Shown piece by piece: positions 7,835-14,291 of a DNA stretch of 14,922 bases; the stretch's first letter is position 1, and each line of letters begins with the position of its first letter. The DNA lies in the NCBI GenBank assembly GCA_943914745.1, contig CALUDF010000033.1:1-14922 (forward strand). The letters run 5' to 3'. A model generated the notes under the pieces. That model was not told where the DNA came from, searched no databases, and saw nothing but the letters and a program-made list of their open reading frames with translations. Source of the stretch: an uncultured Bacteriovorax sp. GTDB taxonomy: Bacteria > Bdellovibrionota > Bacteriovoracia > Bacteriovoracales > Bacteriovoracaceae. Both the position numbers and the translations under genes were made by a program.

Positions 7835-9028
7835 ATGGAAGAATACGAGTATCCTTTTTTCTTTACTTGGGTAAAACAGAAAAACCCTCTGCGCTTTAGT
7901 ATCGCCTCAGTTGACGGTGTAAAAATCTACACTGACACCGGCCATGAGCTAATCGATATGTCTTCGATTAGTTACCAGGCAAGTTTTGGTCATAACCACC
8001 CGACCATTATAAAATACATGAAAGAGCAATTAGATACTGTCCCTATGAGTGCTCCTCGTGGAATTTTCCCGGGAAAAACGGAAGTCACCCATGAGCTTTT
8101 AAAGTACATGGATAAAAAAGATGGAAAGATCTTTTATACGACAGGTGGGGCCGAGACGGTTGAAAATGCTCTCAAATTTGCCAGAGACATCACCAAGAAA
8201 AAGATTGTCTTGGCAAGACAGACTTCCTATCACGGCGCCACTCTAGGGGCCCTGGCCGCGACGGGAGACTGGAGAAATAAGGCCCATATGATTCCCGAGA
8301 ACTGGGTCGTAAGAATTCCTGAACCTCATGAGCCGGATGCAATCATCCGCACGAGAGAAATCATTCTTCAGACAGGCCCAGAAAAAATTGCGGCCTTTAT
8401 TCTTGAAACCATCACAGGAGGAAACGGTGTTTACGCCGGCACTCAGGAGTGGTGGGATGGAATCAGTGAACTGTGCCGCGAATTTGGAATTTTACTTATT
8501 ATGGATGAAGTTATCTGCGGTTTTGGCCGCACCGGACTTTCATTCGGATACATGCACTACAATGTAAAACCGGACATTATCTGTTTAGCTAAAGGGATCA
8601 CTGGAGGGATGGTTCCCTTTGGGGCCGTTTGGACAAGTGAGCCTATTCACACTTATTACATGGACAATGTGCTTGCCAATGGATTGACCAACTACGCTCA
8701 CCCGTTGGGAATTGCCGCGCTTAAAGGTGTTCTCGAAATTTGCCAGGATTTTGATTTCCAAAAACATCTGGAACATATCTCAAACGTCTTTAAGCGGGAA
8801 TTAGAATCTCTGCGTTCGATGAAAGAAGTAGAAACGATCAGGTACCAAGGGATGCTGGCCGCAGTTGATTTAACTCTCGACATTACGTGGAAGAGATTTT
8901 TTGACCACGGCATTCATCTCGCCACTCAAAACAAAAGAATTGTCCTTGCTCCTCCTCTGATTATTTCAGAGAAGGAATTAGTAGAAGGAATGAACCGCTT
9001 TAAAAGAGCACTTAAGGATCTCGAATAA
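7835..9028 (+). CDS. Class III (omega) aminotransferase
   Basis: PLP enzyme of 397 residues moving an amino group from an amine or omega-amino acid to a keto acid. Motifs: TTGGAE (102-107, phosphate binding), SYHGATLGALAATGD (from about residue 131, with Y132/H133 at the cofactor ring), ETITGGNG, MDEVICGFGRTG with D224 contacting the pyridine nitrogen, and CLAKGITGG with the Schiff-base lysine K253. The N-terminal FFTWVKQKNP and the YHGAT...TGD pattern are typical of omega-amino acid:pyruvate, taurine and similar transaminases rather than acetylornithine transaminase. The family often runs to 420-460 residues, so this is a short member; the C-terminal part is compact but ends cleanly. It starts 3 bases after the C45 gene with a weak ribosome site, and its stop overlaps the next start (TAATG). 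The exact substrate cannot be assigned. Confidence 0.9.
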   Translation: MEEYEYPFFFTWVKQKNPLRFSIASVDGVKIYTDTGHELIDMSSISYQASFGHNHPTIIKYMKEQLDTVPMSAPRGIFPGKTEVTHELLKYMDKKDGKIFYTTGGAETVENALKFARDITKKKIVLARQTSYHGATLGALAATGDWRNKAHMIPENWVVRIPEPHEPDAIIRTREIILQTGPEKIAAFILETITGGNGVYAGTQEWWDGISELCREFGILLIMDEVICGFGRTGLSFGYMHYNVKPDIICLAKGITGGMVPFGAVWTSEPIHTYYMDNVLANGLTNYAHPLGIAALKGVLEICQDFDFQKHLEHISNVFKRELESLRSMKEVETIRYQGMLAAVDLTLDITWKRFFDHGIHLATQNKRIVLAPPLIISEKELVEGMNRFKRALKDLE

Positions 9029-9735
9029 TGACGACAAGTAACACTCCTAAAGTTTACAAAGATGCCCACTCGGCACTTCATGATATTAAATCGGGCATGA
9101 CCCTGATGAGTGGAGGCTTCGGCCTTTGTGGAATCGCCGAAAACTGCATTGATGCCTTAACAACGATTGATGTAAAAGACCTGACAGTTATTTCCAACAA
9201 CATTGGAAACTCTGGCCGTGGGCTTGTAAAAATCTTAGTTCAAGACAAAATCAAAAAAGCTTACTGCTCATACGTCGGTGGAAACCCGGACCTTGAAAAA
9301 AGAATGCTTTCAAAAGAAGTTGAAGTCGAACTGGTCCCGCAAGGAACTTTTTCAGAAAGAATCCGTGCTGCCGGAATGGGGGTGCGCGCTTTTTACACTC
9401 CAACAGGATATGGGACGTTAATCGCCGAAGGCAAAGACGTTAAGATGTTTGACCGCCCTTGTATTTTAGAGACGGCCCTGCACGCTGATTTTGCCATCAT
9501 TAAAGCACAAAAAGGCGACACGTATGGAAACCTTTGGTTCAAAGAAACAGCAAGAAACTTCTCTCCCCTTATGGCCATGGCCGCAAAAATCACGGTCGTT
9601 GAAGTCGAAGAGCTCGTAGAGCTAGGAGAGATCCCACCAGAAGACATCCACCTTCCCGGACTTTTTGTCCAAAGGATCTTCCAAGGGAAAAATTATAAAA
9701 ACGAAATTGAATTTCTCGTCACAGAGGGAGCTTAA
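9028..9735 (+). CDS. scoA: 3-oxoacid CoA-transferase subunit A
   Basis: Alpha subunit of a two-subunit class I CoA-transferase, most like succinyl-CoA:3-oxoacid (acetoacetate) CoA-transferase, which moves CoA from succinyl-CoA to a 3-keto acid. It shows the N-terminal GGFGLCGIAENCIDAL loop, YVGGNPDLEKRML, LVPQGTFSERIRAAGMGVRAFYTPTGYGT and the late block GNLWFKETARNFSPLMAMAAK. The 235-residue length is normal. AAGGAT lies before the ATG, which shares a base with the upstream aminotransferase stop. The B subunit follows one base after the stop. Related subunits use acetate, butyrate or 3-oxoadipate, so the acid accepted is likely but not certain to be acetoacetate. Confidence 0.93.
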   Translation: MTTSNTPKVYKDAHSALHDIKSGMTLMSGGFGLCGIAENCIDALTTIDVKDLTVISNNIGNSGRGLVKILVQDKIKKAYCSYVGGNPDLEKRMLSKEVEVELVPQGTFSERIRAAGMGVRAFYTPTGYGTLIAEGKDVKMFDRPCILETALHADFAIIKAQKGDTYGNLWFKETARNFSPLMAMAAKITVVEVEELVELGEIPPEDIHLPGLFVQRIFQGKNYKNEIEFLVTEGA

Positions 9736-9736
9736 G

Positions 9737-10357
9737 ATGGCCTGGACTAATGAACAAATGGCAGATGAAGTGATTTTATTCTTCACTCCTCATAGCTCCG
9801 TCAATTTAGGAATCGGGATGCCGACAGTCATCGCCGAGCGCATGCCAAAGAATTTAAACATCATGATCCACTCTGAAAATGGCGTCCTTGGCGTCAGCGG
9901 AAGACCCTCTAAGACTTCTGTCTCTCCTACGTTAATTAACGCCGGAAAAGAGACAGTGAGTATCGCTTCAGGAGCAAGCTTTTTTGACAGCTCCCTTAGT
10001 TTTGGAATGATCCGTGGAGGCCACATTGATTATTGCGTCTTGGGTGGAATGGAAGTCGACAGCGAAAGAAGTCTCGCCAACTGGATGATCCCGGGAAAAA
10101 AAGTCACGGGAATGGGTGGGGCCATGGACTTAGTCAACGGCTCAAAACAAGTCATCATCATGATGAACCACTTTAGTAAAGACGGGACAGCCAAGCTTTT
10201 AAAAAAATGCGCTCTTCCTTTGACAGGAAAGGATGTCGTCGATTTAGTTGTGACTGAGATGGGAGTTTTTAAGCCGACAGGAAACTCTTTTAAAGTTATT
10301 AAACTTGCTCCTGGCGTGGAGAAAGCTGACCTTAAAATCGAAGCGACACTAGAGTAA
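9737..10357 (+). CDS. scoB: 3-oxoacid CoA-transferase subunit B
   Basis: Beta subunit partnering scoA. It carries the catalytic glutamate E47 in the signature HSENGVLG, where the glutamyl-CoA thioester forms. LGIGMPT precedes it, and the FFDSSLSFGMIRGGHIDYCVLGGMEVD and GMGGAMDLVNG blocks follow, all typical of ScoB. The start chosen is the ATG at 9737: it has GAGGGAG at 9724-9730, lies one base after the scoA stop, and gives 206 residues beginning MAWTNEQMADEV. A longer reading from a TTG at 9665 would overlap scoA by 71 bases and add 24 unlikely residues. This is the last gene of the plus-strand string; no clear terminator hairpin follows it. Confidence 0.93.
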   Translation: MAWTNEQMADEVILFFTPHSSVNLGIGMPTVIAERMPKNLNIMIHSENGVLGVSGRPSKTSVSPTLINAGKETVSIASGASFFDSSLSFGMIRGGHIDYCVLGGMEVDSERSLANWMIPGKKVTGMGGAMDLVNGSKQVIIMMNHFSKDGTAKLLKKCALPLTGKDVVDLVVTEMGVFKPTGNSFKVIKLAPGVEKADLKIEATLE

Positions 10358-10419
10358 GTCTGAGAGTAATAAAATGTAAGTTCCCAAAGAAGTGCGGGGA
10401 TAGCTAGGATTTAAGAAAA

Positions 10420-10437
10420 AAATCAAAGGATTGATTT
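10420..10437 (+). promoter_or_regulatory. Hairpin displaying the ribosome-binding site of the protease gene
   Basis: AAATCAA (10420-10426) and TTGATTT (10431-10437) are perfect complements around a four-base loop AGGA (10427-10430). The loop plus the preceding A is the Shine-Dalgarno sequence, 7 bases before the ATG at 10438. The stem is AT-rich, so stability is modest. It may act as a temperature- or protein-sensitive element, or merely be chance. Confidence 0.35.
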
Positions 10438-11274
10438 ATGCTTAAATTCACTCTAGGGCTATGCCTACTCTTTAGCGCCTCTTCTCTCTTTGCCCTCACA
10501 AACTCAACTTTTGCCGACTCTCCTGAGTGGAGTCCTGTTGTGCAAATTAAAAGTGAGGCACCCGATGCAACAGGCGACACAGTCCCCGGTTACTGTAACG
10601 CCACTTTTATCGCCAGAAACATTCTCCTCTCCGCTGCTCACTGCGTGAAGCTTGCCTATATCTCCAAAGAAAATTTACTCAACATACAAACTGGTTACTA
10701 TAAATACATGAAAAAACCCGATGGCCAAGTCGTTCGCATCGGCTACGCCGTTAAAGACAGCTTCAATCGCCACATCAATATCGAGCTTCCCAAGTCCCTC
10801 GCTGATAAAATCGCCTCTCGCGGACACAAGGCCCAGATTGGTCCAAATGAGGACTTCGCTCTTCTTTGGTGGAATGACCCCACCCCTGAAATTGATGAGA
10901 TGAATTTCGCCACTCCTGTGACGGCGGCAGAGCATACACTCATCACTAAAAACATGAAGGCCCATCCTTTTAAAGTCGTCTCAATCAATCTCTTTAGCGA
11001 AATGAGCACCGACACTAAACGCATGGCAGATTTAAACAACTATAAATGGAATGGCGGCCACGTTTATTCAAAATCCTCTGCACGCGTTGAAGAGGGCGAT
11101 AGTGGTGCCCCGCTCTTTGTAAACGTAAATGGGAAAATGAAAATTTTTGCAGTGGTAAAAGGAAAGGCCACAACCATCTTCGATAATTGGGACGTGTATT
11201 CCGCGATTCATAATCATTTGTGTGTGATTGCTAAAAAAATGCCGACGGATATGAAGATTGAGAGTTGCTTATAG
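10438..11274 (+). CDS. Secreted trypsin-like serine protease (S1 family)
   Basis: A 278-residue chymotrypsin-fold protease with an N-terminal signal peptide (MLKFTLGLCLLFSASSLFA, predicted cut after A19), hence exported. The catalytic triad is complete: H68 in SAAHC, D139 in NEDFALL and S222 in GDSGAP. A disulfide between the Cys of PGYCNATF and C69 matches the conserved one around the catalytic histidine; two more cysteines near the C-terminus may pair with each other. The mature form would begin about 12-15 residues before SPVVQI, without an obvious IVGG activation site, so zymogen processing is uncertain. GDSGAP rather than GDSGGP is common in bacterial S1 members. A role in digesting prey or extracellular protein is an inference from the likely lifestyle. 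It has its own ribosome site and is followed by a terminator. Confidence 0.9.
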   Translation: MLKFTLGLCLLFSASSLFALTNSTFADSPEWSPVVQIKSEAPDATGDTVPGYCNATFIARNILLSAAHCVKLAYISKENLLNIQTGYYKYMKKPDGQVVRIGYAVKDSFNRHINIELPKSLADKIASRGHKAQIGPNEDFALLWWNDPTPEIDEMNFATPVTAAEHTLITKNMKAHPFKVVSINLFSEMSTDTKRMADLNNYKWNGGHVYSKSSARVEEGDSGAPLFVNVNGKMKIFAVVKGKATTIFDNWDVYSAIHNHLCVIAKKMPTDMKIESCL

Positions 11275-11294
11275 AAATTTTTGAGCTCTAAAAT

Positions 11295-11330
11295 AAAAAA
11301 GGGGCCCCCTGCAAAGGCCCCATTTTTTTT
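11295..11330 (+). terminator. Rho-independent terminator after the protease gene
   Basis: GGGGCC (11301-11306) pairs with GGCCCC (11316-11321) around a nine-base loop, followed by eight T at 11323-11330. An A-run lies on the 5' side. It sits 20 bases after the protease stop and closes this transcription unit. Confidence 0.9.
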
Positions 11331-11517
11331 GGCATCCTGCCACTAGTAAGTGGACATCCTATCCCTTACAATTATGATTATAACCGCTATTTTATTTTTT
11401 GCTGTAAATTTTTTTGGGGGTAAAGTTTTCCATAAAGGTTTATTGAGGCTAAGATAGACAGTAAGTCTTAATATTGAACTAGTAGCAGCTTTAACGATAG
11501 GACCTGATAGGATAATA
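11331..11517 (+). promoter_or_regulatory. AT-rich intergenic region with a weak promoter candidate
   Basis: This stretch holds no convincing gene. The best promoter match is TTTCCA (11427-11432), 17 bases, TAAGAT (11450-11455), each four of six to consensus. GATAGGA occurs twice just before the next gene, the second copy containing its ribosome site (AGGA at 11509-11512). A short hydrophobic minus-strand frame exists here but has no support. Confidence 0.3.
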
Positions 11518-11892
11518 ATGATGAGCAACCGATTCATAAACGCCCTAAACGCGCTTTTAAGACCTCAAAAAGACTACAAGATCCAAACGTTTACTTACTT
11601 CGTTCCCTCTCCTCCTGCGAGATCTTCCGGGTATCGAGAAAAACAATTTGATAAGCTTTTTTATGAGTTCATCAACCGCGGATATAAGATTTTAAACGTC
11701 TCGACACAGGCATCTTCTGCCGGAGAAAAACACTCGGGAATGTGGGTGCTTTTTGTCGTCCAGGCCACAAATGCCGAGGCCGAAAGACTTAACTTAAATG
11801 ACATCTTCGCTGAAGAGCTAAAAAATAAGTCGCAAGTAAAAGAAGAAGTCGAAGGACTTTATTACATAGATGATAGGGCCAATGAGCTATGA
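11518..11892 (+). CDS. Hypothetical protein, 124 residues
   Basis: Not recognised. The protein is soluble with no signal peptide or membrane segment. It shows a YKIQTFTYFVPSPP strand, a helix (EKQFDKLFYEFINRG), and two strands (YKILNVSTQA and GMWVLFVVQA) followed by an acidic helix. The beta-alpha-beta-beta order is loosely like small DUF4177-type domains, but the match is too weak to assign. The start may be the ATG at 11518 or the next one at 11521; AGGA at 11509-11512 is 5 or 8 bases away, favouring the second slightly. Its stop overlaps the start of the lipoprotein gene (ATGA), so the two are probably co-translated and may act together. Confidence 0.7.
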   Translation: MMSNRFINALNALLRPQKDYKIQTFTYFVPSPPARSSGYREKQFDKLFYEFINRGYKILNVSTQASSAGEKHSGMWVLFVVQATNAEAERLNLNDIFAEELKNKSQVKEEVEGLYYIDDRANEL

Positions 11893-13199
11893 GGTCCTCT
11901 CTCCTTTTAAGCATTATTTTATTTCTTCTTAGTTCGTGTGCGTATATATCAAAAAAATTTGAATCGATGGCCGACAATAAAAAGTCCGCCCCAATTGTGC
12001 AGCAAACATCTAAGGTGAATTACTGCGCGGCTCCTGGGCGCATTCAGTATATTGCTGAAGATGAATTCACTCTAAAATTCTACCGCTCCCTCAATGCCTC
12101 CATCTTCGAGAATAAGTCTCTCTCCTTTGTCGAGAGATCCATCATGCTCTCACTGATGGAGATGAGTAAAAGACCCGATGAGGCTTCTCCTTTTTCCCGC
12201 CTGCAAGTCTACTTAAAACTCAATGGTAAAAGCTACTATTACGACTTTAGGCCAAAGCGCCTGGAAGACGACACCAAGATGCCTTACTTAAGAGGTCTTG
12301 ATTTTCTCGCCCAAAAATTTCTTCCCAAACAAAACCTGGCCTCTGTCGCTTCAAGGCTAGATGCTCTTTCCCCCTCTGCCGTGGGTGTCAGCATTGGCCT
12401 GGAGAACTTCCTGCGCGAAAACCAAGGCGAGCTCTTAAAAAATGACACTCTCACCGAACGTTTTTTTAAAGGTGACGAAATCCTCACTCGCTACGAAACT
12501 CTGGATCGCCCAAGTTTTAGAAGTGTCGTTGATCAATACATGACTTCAGCCTATTCTAAGGCCTCTGATTATGAATATGAAAAAAATGGCCTTGATGCCA
12601 ACATGTCCCCAAAAGGAAACTTCGAGGCCAACTGTAATTACGACCTCTCCAAAGAGCCTACTCTTCGAGATGAAATGTTTGGAAATGAGCCCAAGCGCAC
12701 TCACTACATAGGAATGAGCGAAGGAAAAGACTATTTTCTCGCCGTAAGCTCCATGACTCTCTTTAAACCTTTTAAGACCCAGGGAAAACTCTCCTACTTC
12801 ATGAAAGCAAGGCCCTCAGCTCTGCCTTTGCCAGTCTGTGAGTTCAAAGGAAAAAATCAGGACATTGTTCTTTTTTCCAGCGAAGGCCGAAACCCAGTTC
12901 AGCACCTTCAGCATCTCGTCGCCTACGAAATCGATCAGATTGATTCTTCTTATACGCTTAATGAACTCTTAAACTTCTCTCGCCACCTCTTTCTCTCCAC
13001 TCCGGATCGCATCCTTTATGAATCAACCAGAGGAAGAAAAGCACAACTAGATTTTTTCCTGGCCATGAACTTTCCCATCTATCACGTAGAGAGCCTCGGA
13101 AACATTTTTGGCCATGCCAATTTTAGGAATGAAAAAAAGCAAGAATCAAGCCTGCACATCGATGAGCGCAGCAATGCCAGGATTTGGTGCGGTCAATGA
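11889..13199 (+). CDS. Hypothetical lipoprotein, 436 residues
   Basis: Family not recognised. The N-terminus MRSSLLLSIILFLLSSC is a lipoprotein signal with a perfect lipobox LSSC and acylated C17, so the mature protein is probably anchored in the outer or inner membrane on the periplasmic side. The rest is a mixed alpha/beta protein of about 420 residues with several aromatic-rich strands (KSYYYDFRPK, THYIGMSEGKDYFLAVSSM) and isolated cysteines. No catalytic motif is evident. It starts within the stop of the small upstream gene and ends in an ATGA overlap with the ferredoxin gene, so three genes are translationally coupled. Translation is continuous and codon use matches its neighbours, so it looks functional. 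Confidence 0.8.
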   Translation: MRSSLLLSIILFLLSSCAYISKKFESMADNKKSAPIVQQTSKVNYCAAPGRIQYIAEDEFTLKFYRSLNASIFENKSLSFVERSIMLSLMEMSKRPDEASPFSRLQVYLKLNGKSYYYDFRPKRLEDDTKMPYLRGLDFLAQKFLPKQNLASVASRLDALSPSAVGVSIGLENFLRENQGELLKNDTLTERFFKGDEILTRYETLDRPSFRSVVDQYMTSAYSKASDYEYEKNGLDANMSPKGNFEANCNYDLSKEPTLRDEMFGNEPKRTHYIGMSEGKDYFLAVSSMTLFKPFKTQGKLSYFMKARPSALPLPVCEFKGKNQDIVLFSSEGRNPVQHLQHLVAYEIDQIDSSYTLNELLNFSRHLFLSTPDRILYESTRGRKAQLDFFLAMNFPIYHVESLGNIFGHANFRNEKKQESSLHIDERSNARIWCGQ

Positions 13200-13456
13200 A
13201 GAGACTCATCGCCAGAGGTCTTGCCTCTCAAAGGCTTATTCTCTCTGTTGATATCACCTACGCCGACTATGAAGAAACGTTAATGAACTTGTTATTAAAA
13301 AATGGCATCCCCGTAGCCTCTAGCTGTGGCGGCGAAGGCATCTGCAAAAAATGCATCGTCACTCTCCACGATGAGTCCATTCTCTCCTGCCAAAAAACCA
13401 TCCGCGACCTATTTTCCAAAGAGGATGTTCTCGAACTCACTTTCTCTTATCTTTGA
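13196..13456 (+). CDS. Compact [2Fe-2S] ferredoxin-like protein
   Basis: A small (86-residue) electron carrier of the plant/NqrF-like ferredoxin fold, inferred from the cluster motif C44-x5-C50-x2-C53-x11-C65 in SSCGGEGICKKCIV and LSCQ. The C-x5-C-x2-C part matches ferredoxin domains of NqrF and DUF4445-type reductive activators. The fourth cysteine normally follows about 30-37 residues later; here only 11 intervene, so the usual loop and helix are missing. The start chosen is the ATG at 13196, overlapping the lipoprotein stop as ATGA. A TTG at 13184 would add four residues. There is no signal peptide, so it is cytoplasmic although its coupled neighbour is exported. The redox partner is unknown. 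Confidence 0.82.
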   Translation: MKRLIARGLASQRLILSVDITYADYEETLMNLLLKNGIPVASSCGGEGICKKCIVTLHDESILSCQKTIRDLFSKEDVLELTFSYL

Positions 13457-13474
13457 GAGAAAATTAGACAAAAC

Positions 13475-13503
13475 TAGACAGAAGTCACTTCCTCTTCTAA
13501 CAT
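13475..13503 (+). promoter_or_regulatory. Candidate promoter for the exonuclease gene
   Basis: TAGACA (13475-13480) and TAACAT (13498-13503) are 17 bases apart. Transcription would begin near 13510, about 24 bases before the ATG at 13534. The short leader has no clear Shine-Dalgarno sequence. Confidence 0.4.
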
Positions 13504-13533
13504 AAAAAAAACCCTTTCAACCATTGGCACAAC

Positions 13534-14133
13534 ATGCGTTATTTATCCATTGATATCGAGGCCACAGGCCTAAACGAAAACGACTACATGATCGAATTTG
13601 GTATGGTTCCTTTCTGTACTGAATCCAAAAAAGTCGAAGACTCTCTGGCCCGCAACTACTACATCAAGTGCCCATCATTCGAAACGCTAAAGCCACGCTT
13701 GGATAAATGGGTTATCGACCACAATGAAATGCTCATCCACAAGGCCCACGTCACAGGCCTGCACTTAGATAGCTTCAGAGACGAGCTAGAAACCTACCTC
13801 ATCAGCAAAGAAGTCAAAAACTACTTTAAAAACGAAAAAAACGAAAAGATCATTCTGTTTGGAAAATCAATGAGCGCCATCGATCTCCCTTTCTTAACTC
13901 GCGACCTCACGTGGGAATTCATGCGCAAACACTTCCATCACAGAAACTTAGATCTCTCATCAACCGCGAACACTTTAATTGACCTAAAGTTCATCCCGCC
14001 TGAATGCTCTTCCGGCTCAAAACTAATGTCCTTCCTCGGCATGGGCGAAGTCAAACACACCGCCCTCGAAGACGCCAAAAACACAGCTCTAATGTACCTA
14101 AAACTCCTAGACATGTTCCAAAAGAAAACCTAG
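13534..14133 (+). CDS. DEDDh-family 3'-5' exonuclease
   Basis: A 199-residue single-domain exonuclease of the DnaQ/RNase T superfamily. Exo I is SIDIEATG with D7 and E9. Exo II is around GKSMSAIDLPFL with D117. Exo III is HTALEDA with H175 and D180, the DEDDh pattern; these residues bind the two metal ions that cleave nucleotides from 3' ends. Length and a stand-alone domain suit oligoribonuclease-, RNase T- or proofreading-like enzymes. The sequence does not decide between RNA and DNA substrates. The N-terminus MRYLSIDIEATG starts right at the first strand, confirming the ATG. No good ribosome site precedes it. It is convergent with the M23 gene, with a palindromic element between. Confidence 0.88.
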   Translation: MRYLSIDIEATGLNENDYMIEFGMVPFCTESKKVEDSLARNYYIKCPSFETLKPRLDKWVIDHNEMLIHKAHVTGLHLDSFRDELETYLISKEVKNYFKNEKNEKIILFGKSMSAIDLPFLTRDLTWEFMRKHFHHRNLDLSSTANTLIDLKFIPPECSSGSKLMSFLGMGEVKHTALEDAKNTALMYLKLLDMFQKKT

Positions 14134-14161
14134 CCCCTCTCTCCCCCCAAATAATCCGCCC

Positions 14162-14281
14162 AGAATTGATTATGGATGCCAGATACTAGGCGCGAGGGGA
14201 ACGCAGGAGGAGACGTACGTCCGTACGTCGCACGACTAAGTCCCCCGAGCAACGACGTAGATGGCATTCAGAATCAATTCT
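14162..14281. repeat. 120-bp nested palindromic element between convergent genes
   Basis: The outer arms 14162-14181 and 14262-14281 pair over 20 positions with one mismatch and one G-U pair; the last ten (AGAATTGATT and its complement) are perfect. An inner perfect hairpin GACGTAC/GTACGTC (14212-14218 and 14223-14229, loop GTCC) sits almost exactly in the centre. A GGGGA/TCCCC pair lies between them. There is no T-tract, so it is not a standard intrinsic terminator, though it could end transcription from both sides. It more resembles a small mobile or REP/MITE-like palindromic repeat. Genome copy number is unknown from this window. Confidence 0.75.
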
Positions 14282-14291
14282 CAGTTATTTC

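Noticed and set aside
9665..9736. Longer start (TTG) for scoB
   Set aside because: It would overlap scoA by 71 bases and add residues not typical of the family; the ATG at 9737 has a strong ribosome site.
3645..10357. Beta-lactam biosynthesis cluster
   Set aside because: LAT-like and C45 folds are present, but there is no ACV synthetase, isopenicillin N synthase or expandase, so the resemblance is partial only.
10358..10419. Promoter or terminator between scoB and the protease gene
   Set aside because: A TAAAAT at 10370-10375 is a fair -10 match but has no -35 partner at 16-18 bases, and no GC-rich hairpin with a T-run was seen.
11343..11537. Minus-strand frame of 64 codons with a hydrophobic start in the intergenic region
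   Set aside because: No ribosome site or promoter was found, it overlaps the start of the 11518 gene, and the AT-rich DNA produces isoleucine runs by chance.
13184..13195. TTG start for the ferredoxin gene
   Set aside because: The ATG four codons later forms the ATGA overlap seen repeatedly in this window.
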